Source: CAWGCE01 sp964480915
Lineage (GTDB): Bacteria; Planctomycetota; Planctomycetia; Pirellulales; Pirellulaceae
Assembly (NCBI GenBank): GCA_964480915.1
Contig: CAYZRS010000019.1
Location: 1 to 64,000, forward strand
Direction: 5' to 3'
DNA length: 64,000 nucleotides
Both the position numbers and the translations under genes were made by a program. Under the pieces are notes generated by a model. It was not told the DNA's origin. It made no database searches and saw only the letters and a list, made by a program, of their open reading frames with translations. Positions 24,999-34,441 of the stretch are shown piece after piece (position 1 is the stretch's first letter; every line of letters begins with the position of its first letter).

Positions 24999-27719
24999 AT
25001 GGCGAATGCCAAAGTGGTTGGCGATGGTGAAGCGCAATCGATTGAAATTTCAGGACCGGTATCGGTTGATGTCGATCCCATCGAAACGGCCGAATGGCTG
25101 GACTCGTTGGAATACGTTTTGGAGAGCCGCGGGCCAGAGCGCGCTGCGTTCCTGATCCAGTCGCTGCGAAACCGAGCCAGGCAGTCGGGAGTGACCTTGG
25201 CTCCCAGTACGATCACGCCGTACATCAACACCATCTCGGCAGACCAGCAACCGGCGTTCGGTGGGAACCGAGAAATCGAACGACGCATCAAGAGCATCAT
25301 TCGCTGGAACGCGATGGCGATGGTCGTAAGAGCCAACAAGAAATTTGACGGCATCGGTGGACACATCTCGACCTACGCGTCGGCCGCCACGTTGTACGAA
25401 GTCGCATTCAACCACTTCTTCCGTGGCCGTGGTGATGACGGATACGATGGCGATCAGATTTATTTCCAAGGTCACGCCTCGCCGGGCATCTACGCCCGTG
25501 CCTTCCTCGAAGGGCGACTCAGTGAAGAGAACCTTCTTTGCTTCCGGCGCGAACTGCGGGACGTGCAAGGGCTCTCATCCTACCCCCATCCGTGGTTGAT
25601 GCCCGACTTCTGGGAATTTCCTACCGTCTCGATGGGACTCGCGCCGATCATGGCGATCTACCAAGCTCGCTTCAATCGCTACATGCAAGACCGTGGCATC
25701 AAGTCGACCGAACATGCTCGCGTGTGGGCCTTCTTGGGTGACGGTGAATGTGACGAACCGGAAACACTGGGCGCGATCACGCTCGCCTCCCGCGAGAAAC
25801 TGGACAACCTCACGTTTGTCATCAACTGCAATTTGCAGCGGCTTGACGGACCGGTTCGCGGCAACGGGAAAATCATCCAAGAACTAGAAGGCGCTTTCCG
25901 AGGCGCCGGCTGGAATGTCATCAAGGTCGTCTGGGGTGATGACTGGGACGAGTTGCTGGAAGACGACGAAACGGGACTGCTTGTCCAACGCATGGGCGAA
26001 GTGGTCGACGGCCAGTATCAGAAGTACACGGCGATGCCCGGGTCGTACATCCGCGAGCATTTCTTCGGCAAGTACCCCGAAGTCGCCGAGCTAGTGAAGA
26101 ACTACTCGGACGAGAAACTCGAGCGGATGCGTCGCGGCGGACACGACCCGGAAAAGGTCTACGCCGCCTACAAGATGGCGACCGAGCTCAAAAACGGTCG
26201 TCCGACGGTCATCTTGGCCAAGACGATCAAGGGTTACGGGCTGGGCGAAGTGGGCGAAGGAAAGAACATCGCTCACAACAAGAAGAAAGCCAACGAAGAA
26301 GAGTTGCGTGAATTTCGCAGTCGCTTCGGTATTCCCATTTCGGACGATGATGTGGCCGAAGCGCCCTTCTATAAGCCGCCCGAGGATAGTGTCGAAATGA
26401 ACTATCTCAAAGAACGGCGAGCAGAACTTGGCGGTTCGGTCCCTCGGCGGGCGACCGAAGTTCCGACAATGGAAGTCCCAACGCTGGCCGAATACGAAGA
26501 GTTTTTGGGCGGTAGCAATGACAAGCAGATGTCAACGACGATGGGTGTCGTTCGCATGATGAGCAAGCTTTGCAAGGAAAAGAGCATTGGCAAATACATC
26601 GTGCCGATCGTGCCCGACGAATCACGAACGTTTGGTATGGAAGGCATGTTCCGGCAAGTGGGCATCTACGCGCACGCCGGTCAGTTGTACGATCCAGTCG
26701 ATTCCGATCAGTTGATGTATTACAAGGAAGCGGTTAACGGCCAGATTCTTGAAGAAGGAATCACGGAAGCCGGTTCGATGGCTTCGTTCAATGCGGCCGG
26801 TACCGCCTACAGCCAGCACGGGATCAATATGATTCCGTTCTTCATCTACTATTCGATGTTCGGCTTCCAACGGATTGGCGACCTGATTTGGGCCGCTGCC
26901 GATATGCGAGCCAAGGGATTCATGATCGGCGGAACCGCCGGCCGGACGACACTCAACGGTGAAGGGCTGCAGCATCAAGATGGCCACAGCCTGCTGAACG
27001 CCATCGCCTTCCCAACGGTCCGCGCGTACGACCCGGCCTTTGTTTATGAAACCGCGGTGATCATCCTCCACGGTTTGAAGAAGATGTATCAAGAAGGCGA
27101 AACGGCGATCTACTACATTACCGCCGAGAATGAAAACTACGTGATGCCAGCGATGCCGAAGGGTGCCGAGGAAGGCATCATTCAAGGCATCTACAAGCTC
27201 AACACTGAAAAGGCGAGCGGCGACTTGAAGGTGCAGTTGTTCGGTAGCGGAGCGATCCTGCGGTCAGTATTGAAGGCTCAGCAGATTCTCAAGGACGAGT
27301 ACAACGTCGCCAGTAATGTGTGGAGCGTTACCAGCTATACCCAGTTACGTCGCGACGCCGATGCCTGCACGCGTTGGAACATGCTCCACCCGACGAAGAA
27401 ACCGAAGAAGTCGTACCTCGAGAAGACGTTGAAGGGACAAGAAGGTCCGTTCATTGCCGCTTCCGATTACGTCAAAGCGGTATCGGAACAAGTCGACCCG
27501 TGGATCCCGGGTGGTCTGTTCACACTCGGAACCGACGGCATGGGCCGCAGCGAAACACGGGAAGCGCTTCGCCGACACTTCGAAGTCGACGCCGAATGCA
27601 TCGTCATCGCTTCGCTGTATCGACTGATGCAAGAAGGCAAGGTGAGTGCCGAAGTTGTCGCCGGGGCGATCGAATCGCTGGGCGTCGATGCGGAGAAAGT
27701 GAATCCCTACTTCGCGTAG
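24999..27719 (+). CDS. aceE: Pyruvate dehydrogenase E1 component, homodimeric type
   Basis: A 906-residue thiamine-diphosphate enzyme that decarboxylates pyruvate and transfers the acetyl group to lipoyl-E2. The TPP-binding motif is GDGECDEPETLGAIT ending in NCNLQRLDG. Other landmarks are GHISTYASAATLYEVAFNHF near the N-terminus, the long middle segment with EHFFGKYPE, and VWSVTSYTQLRRDADACTRWN near the end. The length is normal for the single-chain gamma-proteobacterial type. The ATG at 24999 has GAGG 6 bases upstream; an in-frame TTG at 24984 is a poorer choice. aceF follows after 125 bases on the same strand. Confidence 0.96.
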   Translation: MANAKVVGDGEAQSIEISGPVSVDVDPIETAEWLDSLEYVLESRGPERAAFLIQSLRNRARQSGVTLAPSTITPYINTISADQQPAFGGNREIERRIKSIIRWNAMAMVVRANKKFDGIGGHISTYASAATLYEVAFNHFFRGRGDDGYDGDQIYFQGHASPGIYARAFLEGRLSEENLLCFRRELRDVQGLSSYPHPWLMPDFWEFPTVSMGLAPIMAIYQARFNRYMQDRGIKSTEHARVWAFLGDGECDEPETLGAITLASREKLDNLTFVINCNLQRLDGPVRGNGKIIQELEGAFRGAGWNVIKVVWGDDWDELLEDDETGLLVQRMGEVVDGQYQKYTAMPGSYIREHFFGKYPEVAELVKNYSDEKLERMRRGGHDPEKVYAAYKMATELKNGRPTVILAKTIKGYGLGEVGEGKNIAHNKKKANEEELREFRSRFGIPISDDDVAEAPFYKPPEDSVEMNYLKERRAELGGSVPRRATEVPTMEVPTLAEYEEFLGGSNDKQMSTTMGVVRMMSKLCKEKSIGKYIVPIVPDESRTFGMEGMFRQVGIYAHAGQLYDPVDSDQLMYYKEAVNGQILEEGITEAGSMASFNAAGTAYSQHGINMIPFFIYYSMFGFQRIGDLIWAAADMRAKGFMIGGTAGRTTLNGEGLQHQDGHSLLNAIAFPTVRAYDPAFVYETAVIILHGLKKMYQEGETAIYYITAENENYVMPAMPKGAEEGIIQGIYKLNTEKASGDLKVQLFGSGAILRSVLKAQQILKDEYNVASNVWSVTSYTQLRRDADACTRWNMLHPTKKPKKSYLEKTLKGQEGPFIAASDYVKAVSEQVDPWIPGGLFTLGTDGMGRSETREALRRHFEVDAECIVIASLYRLMQEGKVSAEVVAGAIESLGVDAEKVNPYFA

Positions 27720-27734
27720 GCGTTCACTTCGCGT

Positions 27735-27750
27735 ACTCGCTTGAGCGAGT
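27735..27750 (+). other. Small intercistronic hairpin
   Basis: A perfect 6-bp stem with a 4-base loop (actcgc ttga gcgagt) lies 15 bases after the aceE stop. No T-run follows, so transcription probably continues into aceF and the hairpin may protect the aceE 3' end. Confidence 0.4.
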
Positions 27751-27844
27751 TCCATAAACAGAATTCGATCAGCGGAATTCAACTAACGAAATTCATCGCG
27801 GCTCGACTGGGCTGCGAACATGCATACAAAGACGAGAAACACTG

Positions 27845-29206
27845 ATGGGTATTGAGGTAAAACTCCCAGACTTGGGAGACGGAATCGAATCGGGCGACAT
27901 CATGGAAGTCCTGGTCAAAGAGGGCGACGAAGTCGCAAAGGACCAGAGCATTTTAGAGATCGAAACCGATAAGGCGACGGTCGAAGTCCCCAGCCCAAGC
28001 GCCGGCAAAGTGGCAAAGATTCACGTCGCCACGGGCGATACCGTGGCGATTGGCGCCGCTCTGCTGACGTTAGAAGGCGCTGCCGGCGGCTCTGCTGCTG
28101 CGGCCGCTCCGGCCGCCAAGCCGGCCGCAACTCCGCCACCAGAACCACCCAAATCGGCGGCCCCGCCCGAACCGGCGCCTCAGGCGGCCACACCAGAGCC
28201 GACTCCGGCACCAACCGAAAGTCCAGCGCCGACTCCGGCTCCCAAACCGCAACCCAAAGCGGCTCCTGTCGCTGCCAAGCCGGCCGTTGCAGGAGCTCCC
28301 GTCGCTGCGGGCCCAGCCATCCGCCGATTTGCTCGGGAAGTGGGTGTCGATTTGAGCACCGTTTCCGGATCGGGTGCCGGCGGACGCATCACGCGCGATG
28401 ACGTTTTGGAAGTCGTTCGTCACGCAAACAAGGTCGCCAGCACGACGACCGAAGTGGCGGCCGATGCCAATCCATTACCGGGCGACGCATCGTCTGACGA
28501 TTGGGGCCCGATCAGCGTGGAAAGTGCGCCCCGCATTCGCAGCACGATTGCCAAGAAGATGCACGAATCTTGGTCGACCGTCCCCCGCGTCACCAACTTC
28601 GACGACGCCGATGTGACCGAACTGGAAGTCATGCGTCAGTCGAGTAAGGCCGACTATGCGGCGCAAGGCATTAAGCTGACTTCGATGCCGTTCATCATCA
28701 AAGCAGTGTCGATGGCCTTACGGAATCACCCGCTGATCAACGCCTCGTACGATCCCGAACAGAATCAGATCACTTACAAGCGTTACGTTAACGTCGGCGT
28801 AGCGGTCGACACCGAACGCGGTTTGGTCGTCCCGGCACTGCGAAAGACCGACCAACTGAGCATTTCCGAAACGGCGAAGGAACTGGCGTCGGTCGCGGAA
28901 CGTGTTCGCACGGGCAGCTTCACCGTCGACGACCTTCGCGGCGGCACCTTTACGATTAGTAATTTAGGCGCGATCGGCGGCCAGTATTCAACACCGATCG
29001 TGAACGTTCCCGAGGTCGCCATCCTACTCGTTGGCCGATCTCGCAAGATGCCGATCGTGGTGAATGACGAAATCGTCATTCGGCTGATGATGCCGATGAG
29101 CCTGTCGTACGATCATCGCTTGGTCGACGGAGCTACGGCGGCTCGCTTCCTGAACGATGTGATCGGCTTCCTAGAAGCACCTGGCCGGCTATTGCTGGCT
29201 CCGTGA
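27845..29206 (+). CDS. aceF: Dihydrolipoamide acetyltransferase (pyruvate dehydrogenase E2)
   Basis: A 453-residue core subunit. A single lipoyl domain (about residues 1-77) carries the lipoylated Lys in ETDKATVE. A long Ala/Pro/Lys linker (about 80-155) follows, then an E3-binding domain (RRFAREVGVDLSTVSGSGAGGRI, shown here in part as RRFAREVGV, about 158-195). The catalytic domain ends in SYDHRLVDGATAARFL with the active-site His and Asp. It transfers acetyl from E1 to CoA and docks the E3 encoded at 17462-18895. Only one lipoyl domain is present, against up to three in E. coli. A strong terminator follows. Confidence 0.95.
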   Translation: MGIEVKLPDLGDGIESGDIMEVLVKEGDEVAKDQSILEIETDKATVEVPSPSAGKVAKIHVATGDTVAIGAALLTLEGAAGGSAAAAAPAAKPAATPPPEPPKSAAPPEPAPQAATPEPTPAPTESPAPTPAPKPQPKAAPVAAKPAVAGAPVAAGPAIRRFAREVGVDLSTVSGSGAGGRITRDDVLEVVRHANKVASTTTEVAADANPLPGDASSDDWGPISVESAPRIRSTIAKKMHESWSTVPRVTNFDDADVTELEVMRQSSKADYAAQGIKLTSMPFIIKAVSMALRNHPLINASYDPEQNQITYKRYVNVGVAVDTERGLVVPALRKTDQLSISETAKELASVAERVRTGSFTVDDLRGGTFTISNLGAIGGQYSTPIVNVPEVAILLVGRSRKMPIVVNDEIVIRLMMPMSLSYDHRLVDGATAARFLNDVIGFLEAPGRLLLAP

Positions 29207-29232
29207 GCCGCAACCGACTGAGAATTCCATAG

Positions 29233-29270
29233 ACAAGGCGGCTCAAGCCCATGCTTGGCCGCCTTGTTTT
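29233..29270 (+). terminator. Rho-independent terminator after aceF
   Basis: A long stem (acaaggcggc / gccgccttgt, extended inward by caagc / gcttg with one bulged base) is followed by TTT, 26 bases after the aceF stop. Confidence 0.85.
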
Positions 29271-29386
29271 ATGCTCACAGGCCCACCACCTGCTGTTCTG
29301 ATCAATGAAGACGCAAGTTCAACTCAGCAAGCGGCCGAATCTCTATCCCTCCGACCGCGGCTCAAGTTTTCACCACGCCGGTTGCG

Positions 29387-30070
29387 TTAGCGGAGCAGCA
29401 ACGTGTAGTACGCTCGACCACTTCCATCGTAAGAAATGGCCGCACCGGCTCGGCGATATCCGGTCGAGTACAAGTAGCACGTGTTGAACTGCGACCCGAG
29501 ATCACTGTAGCCATGTGCGTAGCCCACACCTTCGACCGACGCTCCACCCTTAGGTAAATTGTCGTGTCCGGTGATGCGGCGATTGGCACGGTTCATCGAC
29601 TTCTGCCTGGCCACCATCATCAAGCTGGGGTCCATCTGCAACGCATACAACCCGGCTCGCATTCGCTTGCGATTCACGATGGTCAGCACCTCATCCATAC
29701 CGCCGCTCGGGGCCGCATTGAAGGACACCGTTTGGACCGGCTGGCCCTGTGTCGGCAAATACTCAGGATAGGTCACTGCCCCCATCGCTTGACCCTGCAT
29801 CGCGTAGCCGTCAGCTGGATAGCCGTCCATCGGATAACTCTCCACCGGATAGCCTGCCGTCGTACCGTCCACGATTTCACCAGTGAAGCCTCCTTGGATG
29901 ACTTCTCCTACAACCGTTCCTTCAATCGCTCCCTCCATCGGGTAGCTGGAATAAACTTCGTTCGTTTCTATCGCTTGGTTGTTCCCGCAGTTCACGCATT
30001 GCGCGGTCAGGGGAGCACAACATCCAATCGCAAAACAGACACTACTTAGTAGCACGCTTCGATACATCAT
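29387..30070 (-). CDS. Exported CAP-domain protein
   Basis: About 227 residues. A signal peptide (SVLLSSVCFAIGCCAPLTA) is followed by a low-complexity segment rich in Gly, Tyr and Met-Asp-Gly (about 35-125). The C-terminal 100 residues resemble the CAP/SCP fold: a helix with IVNRKRMRAGLYALQMDPSL, MMVARQKSMNRA, a His-containing GHDNLPKG, and a final AGAAISYDGSGRAYYTLLL strand. CAP proteins are secreted and have varied roles, so none is assigned. Three nearby ATGs (30076, 30070, 30067) could start it; AAAGG is best placed for 30070. The gene is monocistronic. Confidence 0.75.
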   Translation of the reverse strand: MMYRSVLLSSVCFAIGCCAPLTAQCVNCGNNQAIETNEVYSSYPMEGAIEGTVVGEVIQGGFTGEIVDGTTAGYPVESYPMDGYPADGYAMQGQAMGAVTYPEYLPTQGQPVQTVSFNAAPSGGMDEVLTIVNRKRMRAGLYALQMDPSLMMVARQKSMNRANRRITGHDNLPKGGASVEGVGYAHGYSDLGSQFNTCYLYSTGYRRAGAAISYDGSGRAYYTLLLR

Positions 30071-30076
30071 CTGCAT

Positions 30077-30411
30077 CCTTTCGTAACGAATCCAAATCGA
30101 CCGAATTGCATAGGCATGCGTTCCGACCGCTTTGTTTCTAATGGTAGGTAGAGCCGATCACGCCCACGGCGTAACGACCCCAGTTTTGGCAGGTCATGTC
30201 AGTGTTTGCTGACATGATGAAAATGTGGAGTGGCCTGTCGAATCCAACAAAGCCACACGTTGGTGGGACCGTCAAATTAACAACACTTCCGCTTCGACGG
30301 GAAGGGCAGCTTTTTTGGCCCTAGAATGAGGCCGTTTTTGGCCATTGAGAACCACCCGGGGGGCAGGAAAGACACCATTGACCGGTGTCGACCCAGCGAT
30401 CGTCCACGCGT
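30077..30411. other. Intergenic region with a perfect inverted repeat
   Basis: No gene is supported. It lies downstream of glgC and upstream of the CAP-protein gene, both on the minus strand. A perfect 9-bp inverted repeat with a 6-base spacer (tcatgtcag tgtttg ctgacatga, 30194-30217) stands out. It has no T-tract on either side, so it could be a regulator binding site for the CAP gene or a weak terminator for glgC. Confidence 0.5.
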
Positions 30412-31704
30412 CTATTCACCAAGCTTCCAGCCATTGGGAACCTTGGCATCTTTGCCGATGACGACAATGCCATCGCGAACATGGCACCAGGGCTCGACTT
30501 CCGCATCTTCCATCTGCGTCGGGTGGATCTGGACATTCGTACCAAAGTGGCAGTTCTTGTCGATGATCGCCCCCTCGATGTGGCAGTCGTTTCCGAAGCC
30601 CAACGACGGTTGCCCCAATTTGGCATCGTGAGCCAAGTCGGCAGGTGAGGCGATTTCGTCCGCCCCCATCAAGACCGAATTTTTGATGGTCACGTTGTTG
30701 CCGATCTTGCAACGCAAGCCAATGATGCTGTTCTCGATCGTCGTTCCCGTGCCGATCGAACAGCCGTCGGCGATGATCGAGTTCTCAATTTTGCAGCCTC
30801 GTAAGATCGACGGCGGCAGGAAGCGAGATCGCGAGTAGATCGGCATCGCCGCGTCTTCCAATTTGAAGGGCGAGTCAGCACGAGTCAGCCCCAGATTGGC
30901 GTCGTAAAACGCTCGGATCGTCCCGATGTCTTCCCAATACCCATCAAACATGTGGACTTGAACATGCTTCGTTCGTATCGACGCTGGGAAAATCTCTTTG
31001 CCGAAATCTTCGTACGTCGTTCTTCGCAGCACTTCCAGCAAGACATCTCGCTTGAATAAGTAGATGCCCATACTGGCCAGGCATTCGCGGCCCTGACTCG
31101 GTATTCCTTGTTTCTCGATCCACTCTGGACTCATCGCGACCGAATCAATTTCTTCATCCGTTTGCGGCTTTTCAAGGAAACCGGCAACTCGTCCCGAATC
31201 GTCCAAACGCATGACACCCAGACTCTTGGCATCTTGACGATCGACAGGAATGGCCGCAATCGTCGCGTCGGCGTTAGAATTGACGTGCGTCGCCAGCATG
31301 TCGCGATAATCCATTCGGTACAGTTGGTCACCGGATAGGATCAGCACGTTCTCGATATTCGATTGCTCGAGGTATCGCATGTTTTTGCGTACGGCATCGG
31401 CCGTGCCTTGGTACCAATCGGTACCGGAAGCCATCGTTTGCTGAGCGGCCAAGATTTCGACGAAGCCGCCGCTGAACGGATCGAAACGATACGTCTGTCG
31501 AATGTGACGATGGAGACTGACCGAAAGAAACTGGGTCAACACGTAGATTCGATTGATCGAACTATTGATGCAATTCGAAAGTGGGATGTCGATGAGCCGG
31601 TACTTTCCGGCAAGCGGTACGGCCGGCTTGGAACGATATTCTGTCAGTGGCAGAAGACGTGTACCTCGGCCACCTCCCAATACAAACGCAACTGTATTTC
31701 GCAT
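30412..31704 (-). CDS. glgC: Glucose-1-phosphate adenylyltransferase
   Basis: A 430-residue enzyme making ADP-glucose from glucose-1-phosphate and ATP, the committed step of bacterial glycogen synthesis. The nucleotide-binding start VLGGGRGTRLLPLTEYRSKPAVPLAGKYR (in part VLGGGRGTRLLPLTE) is intact, followed by LIDIPLSNCINSSI, QGTADAVRKN, LSGDQLYRMDY and VAGFLEKP. The C-terminal third is the left-handed beta-helix typical of the family (SIIADGCSIGTGTTIENS). No glycogen synthase or branching enzyme is adjacent. A cytidylyltransferase-like gene lies 179 bases upstream on the same strand. Confidence 0.95.
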   Translation of the reverse strand: MRNTVAFVLGGGRGTRLLPLTEYRSKPAVPLAGKYRLIDIPLSNCINSSINRIYVLTQFLSVSLHRHIRQTYRFDPFSGGFVEILAAQQTMASGTDWYQGTADAVRKNMRYLEQSNIENVLILSGDQLYRMDYRDMLATHVNSNADATIAAIPVDRQDAKSLGVMRLDDSGRVAGFLEKPQTDEEIDSVAMSPEWIEKQGIPSQGRECLASMGIYLFKRDVLLEVLRRTTYEDFGKEIFPASIRTKHVQVHMFDGYWEDIGTIRAFYDANLGLTRADSPFKLEDAAMPIYSRSRFLPPSILRGCKIENSIIADGCSIGTGTTIENSIIGLRCKIGNNVTIKNSVLMGADEIASPADLAHDAKLGQPSLGFGNDCHIEGAIIDKNCHFGTNVQIHPTQMEDAEVEPWCHVRDGIVVIGKDAKVPNGWKLGE

Positions 31705-31883
31705 CTCGTCGCCGTTACCCTCAAGTCAATAAGTCGCCACATTCGTGTAACCGTGTCGACTAGAGCCTAAGGGATCAGACTCGGATGAACCAGTACGCCT
31801 GAGTCGCGAGCCAACCTGAACAGCGTCGCCAGCGTTGCCACTGGCCTCATTGCATCGGTTAGCAGAGATAGGCAAAAAAGTCG

Positions 31884-32606
31884 CTAAATCGAAGAACCGG
31901 CATTTCGTCGACTCGGGTTTCCATCGAGCAAGCTTGTGATTCCATGCCAACTAAGTGATTCGGGGCCCAAGGCTTCGATCAGTTCTTCGGCCGCCGCCCA
32001 GTCTTGCGGTTTGTCGAGTCGCAATTGCAGGTCATGGCGTTCAAGCTCTTGCGGCACCGGGATGAAACGCAACTGGTAAATGTCAGGATGAGCCAGCAGG
32101 AAATCAGGCAAAGAACGCGGGACGCCGGCCTCTCGCGACTGTTTCAACGCCCTTTTCAACGCCGAAACCAAACACCACTCGCCACACAGACCGACCTGGG
32201 AAAGCGAGCGAAAATCCTGACGGCTACCTCGGTAGCCGATGTAGTCGGCGCCTGGCTGTTTCTGAGCAGCTGCGACAAGTCCGTCCAACAGATCGGGATC
32301 AACGAACGGACAATGCAAATCAACGCGGACCACTGCTTCGGCCTGTTGCTGTTCCGCCGCAGCGACCAGACGAGCCATCGCGTCGACCGCATCACTCGAC
32401 ACGACCGTCGCATCGGAAGGAACGCACCGCTGCAAATCACGCGTCCAAGCCGTGGGAACAATCACGGCCACTCCGTCCAACCAATCGGCATCCGAAACAC
32501 GGCGCGCAACCCTCGCAATCAGTGATTCACCACCCACCAAACGAGTCGCATCGGTGTCGCGTGATGGCTCAGGTCCGACCGTGTCAATGATTCCTAGCGT
32601 CTTCAT
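31884..32606 (-). CDS. Cytidylyltransferase-like nucleotidyltransferase
   Basis: A 240-residue protein with the outline of a CMP-sugar synthetase/NTP transferase fold: MKTLGIIDTVG, LIARVARRVSDAD, VVRVDLHCPFVDPDLLDGL with the metal-binding Asp, and LRLDKPQDWAAAEELI near the C-terminus. The usual Gly/Arg/Lys-rich nucleotide loop after the first strand (PARGGSKR in CMP-sialate synthetases) is replaced by GPEPSRDTDATRLVGG, so activity or substrate may differ. The start at 32606 has GGAG 9 bases upstream; the longer frame to 32786 is less protein-like. It precedes glgC on the same strand. A role in sugar-nucleotide or surface polysaccharide synthesis is inferred. Confidence 0.68.
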   Translation of the reverse strand: MKTLGIIDTVGPEPSRDTDATRLVGGESLIARVARRVSDADWLDGVAVIVPTAWTRDLQRCVPSDATVVSSDAVDAMARLVAAAEQQQAEAVVRVDLHCPFVDPDLLDGLVAAAQKQPGADYIGYRGSRQDFRSLSQVGLCGEWCLVSALKRALKQSREAGVPRSLPDFLLAHPDIYQLRFIPVPQELERHDLQLRLDKPQDWAAAEELIEALGPESLSWHGITSLLDGNPSRRNAGSSI

Positions 32607-32951
32607 CGTCCGTGACTCCATTTCCTGCAGTGAGCATTCCTGACCAAAACTCATTCCGAACAAGCTCCGCCTGATTGCTTTTACTCGCTCAAGTTTATCG
32701 CAGTTGTCAAATCTCGGACAATCCGATTCGCTAGCATTGGCTAAAAGGGGAACGGCTGAAACTTGGGCAAAGCGCGTTGACGGCACGGACCGCCGCTTGA
32801 CGGTGGACGATTGCGATTCGAGAATACCGGGGATTCCTTGACCAAGAGGCCGGGCAGACGCCGGTTAGGGTAATCCTGCACCCCTCGGATGGACAGTTCG
32901 AGACATTTTCATTTTCATTTTCATGAGACTCAACTTCCACGGGGCCCAGCG
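32607..32951. other. Intergenic region between divergent genes
   Basis: No gene is supported. It should contain the promoters of the cytidylyltransferase-like gene and the DUF1080 lipoprotein gene. The only visible structure is a short run of three attttc hexamers (32905-32922) about 30 bases before the lipoprotein start. Confidence 0.45.
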
Positions 32952-33755
32952 ATGAGCAAACATGCATACCCTTTATTGATTTCACTAGTCATTGCAGTGT
33001 CCGCCTCATGCCATGAAGGGGACGAACATGGCGATCATCACGGTGGAGGCAACTGGCAAGTTCTCTTGCAGGGGGATGGCACCGATGCTTGGCGTGGTTA
33101 CAACAAGCCCGAACTTCCCGCCGGTTGGGTCGTCGAAGAGGGAGCGTTGTGTCTGAAGGAACCGGGTGGCGGTGATGTGATCACCAGCGACAAATTCGCC
33201 GATTTCGAATTTGTTTTCGAGTGGAAAGTTTCGGAGGCCGGCAATAGTGGCGTGATGTACCGCGTCTCGGAAGGCGATCATGCGCCCTACGTGACGGGGC
33301 CCGAATACCAAGTTCTCGACAATGAAAAACACAGCGACAATAAGACCGACCTGACCTGCTCAGGCGCGCTCTACGGCCTGTATGCGACCGACCGATCTGC
33401 GGTAAAACCGGTCGGGCAGTGGAATCAGGCAAAGATTTTGCTCGACGGCAATCATCTTGAACACTGGCTCAACGGCAAAAAAGTCGTTGATTGCGAATTC
33501 GGCAGCGACGATTGGAAGAAGGTTCTGTCCGCTTCCAAATTCGCCGATTGGGAAAAATTCGCCAAGAACCGGGTCGGTCACATCGCGCTCCAAGATCACG
33601 GTGACCAAGTTTGGTATCGCAACATGCGAATCCGTTCGCTCGGTGGCGCTCATGGCGAGCACCGAGGGGACGGCGATGGCGATGCGCCTGAGCGTGAGCA
33701 CCAACAAAAAGAGGAAGCGGATCACGAAGCCAGTCCGACGGACGTTCCGCAATAG
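32952..33755 (+). CDS. DUF1080 (3-keto-disaccharide hydrolase-like) lipoprotein
   Basis: A 267-residue protein. A lipoprotein signal (LLISLVIAVSASC) is followed by a His/Asp/Gly-rich stretch (EGDEHGDHHGGG) that could bind metal. The main domain (about 35-235) is the concanavalin-like DUF1080 fold: WQVLLQGDGTDAWRG, FADFEFVFEWKVSEAGNSGV, EYQVLDNEKH, then NHLEHWLNGKKVVDCEFGS, ending in IALQDHGDQVWYRNMRI. The family is greatly expanded in planctomycetes and some members act on 3-keto-glycosides. The tail is again His/Asp/Glu-rich. The protein probably works at the outer face of a membrane in glycan breakdown. Confidence 0.88.
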   Translation: MSKHAYPLLISLVIAVSASCHEGDEHGDHHGGGNWQVLLQGDGTDAWRGYNKPELPAGWVVEEGALCLKEPGGGDVITSDKFADFEFVFEWKVSEAGNSGVMYRVSEGDHAPYVTGPEYQVLDNEKHSDNKTDLTCSGALYGLYATDRSAVKPVGQWNQAKILLDGNHLEHWLNGKKVVDCEFGSDDWKKVLSASKFADWEKFAKNRVGHIALQDHGDQVWYRNMRIRSLGGAHGEHRGDGDGDAPEREHQQKEEADHEASPTDVPQ

Positions 33756-33878
33756 AAGCGAGCCGCTGATTCGAGTATTCTCTAAGGACGCGGCCCGTTG
33801 CCACGGCCGCGACCTGTCGACCATCGCTTGGGCGTTGGCGCTCGCTCCAACGTCACGCATTGCATTGAGTTTTATCGG

Positions 33879-34331
33879 ATGAGTGAATCAAACCCAGCGG
33901 TTGTCTGTCGGGGCGTGCGAGGCGCCACCACTGTGTCGAGCAATTCCCGCGCCGACATCCTTCAGGAAACGCGACGTCTACTGGCCGTCATGATTCGCCG
34001 GAATGGGATGGAAGCTCGCGACGTGGCCAGCGCTATCTTTAGCGTCACGCCCGATTTGAATGCGGAATTCCCAGCCTTGGCAGCTCGCCAATTTGGCTGG
34101 ATGGATGTGCCCCTACTATGCACGAATGAAATCCCTGTCCCCGAATCGTTGGGCAACTGCATACGTATCCTCGTTCACTGGAATACTTCCACTCCCCAGA
34201 ACGAGATTCAGCACATCTACCTCAAGGATGCCGTGAGTTTGCGGCCCGATCTGTCCGATTTAGATCCGGTAAACTGGGACGAACTTGAATCTTGGATTCA
34301 AGCTTACTCCCCCTCTCCCGACAATCCTTAA
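33879..34331 (+). CDS. aroH: Chorismate mutase, AroH type
   Basis: A 150-residue monofunctional enzyme converting chorismate to prephenate for Phe and Tyr synthesis. It has the AroH pattern: CRGVRGATTVSSNSR at the N-terminus with the active-site Arg, the central SVTPDLNAEFPALAAR, the active-site Arg in CIRILVHWNT, and HIYLKDAVSLRPDL with Tyr and Arg at the C-terminus. The ATG at 33879 matches the family's length; an upstream in-frame start at 33798 would add an Arg-rich extension without homology. No other aromatic-pathway gene is adjacent. Confidence 0.93.
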   Translation: MSESNPAVVCRGVRGATTVSSNSRADILQETRRLLAVMIRRNGMEARDVASAIFSVTPDLNAEFPALAARQFGWMDVPLLCTNEIPVPESLGNCIRILVHWNTSTPQNEIQHIYLKDAVSLRPDLSDLDPVNWDELESWIQAYSPSPDNP

Positions 34332-34441
34332 TCTTCGGCCAACCCGCAAAGATTCCCCCGCAATGGGGATCGGGTTGAAAGAACAATGTGGTCTCCCTAC
34401 CGTGTAGGTGAGACCGTTGCGACCCCATGAGATAGGCAAGC

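Noticed and set aside
32904..32924. Three attttc hexamers before the DUF1080 gene
   Set aside because: Too few units and no dyad. Probably a simple low-complexity run.
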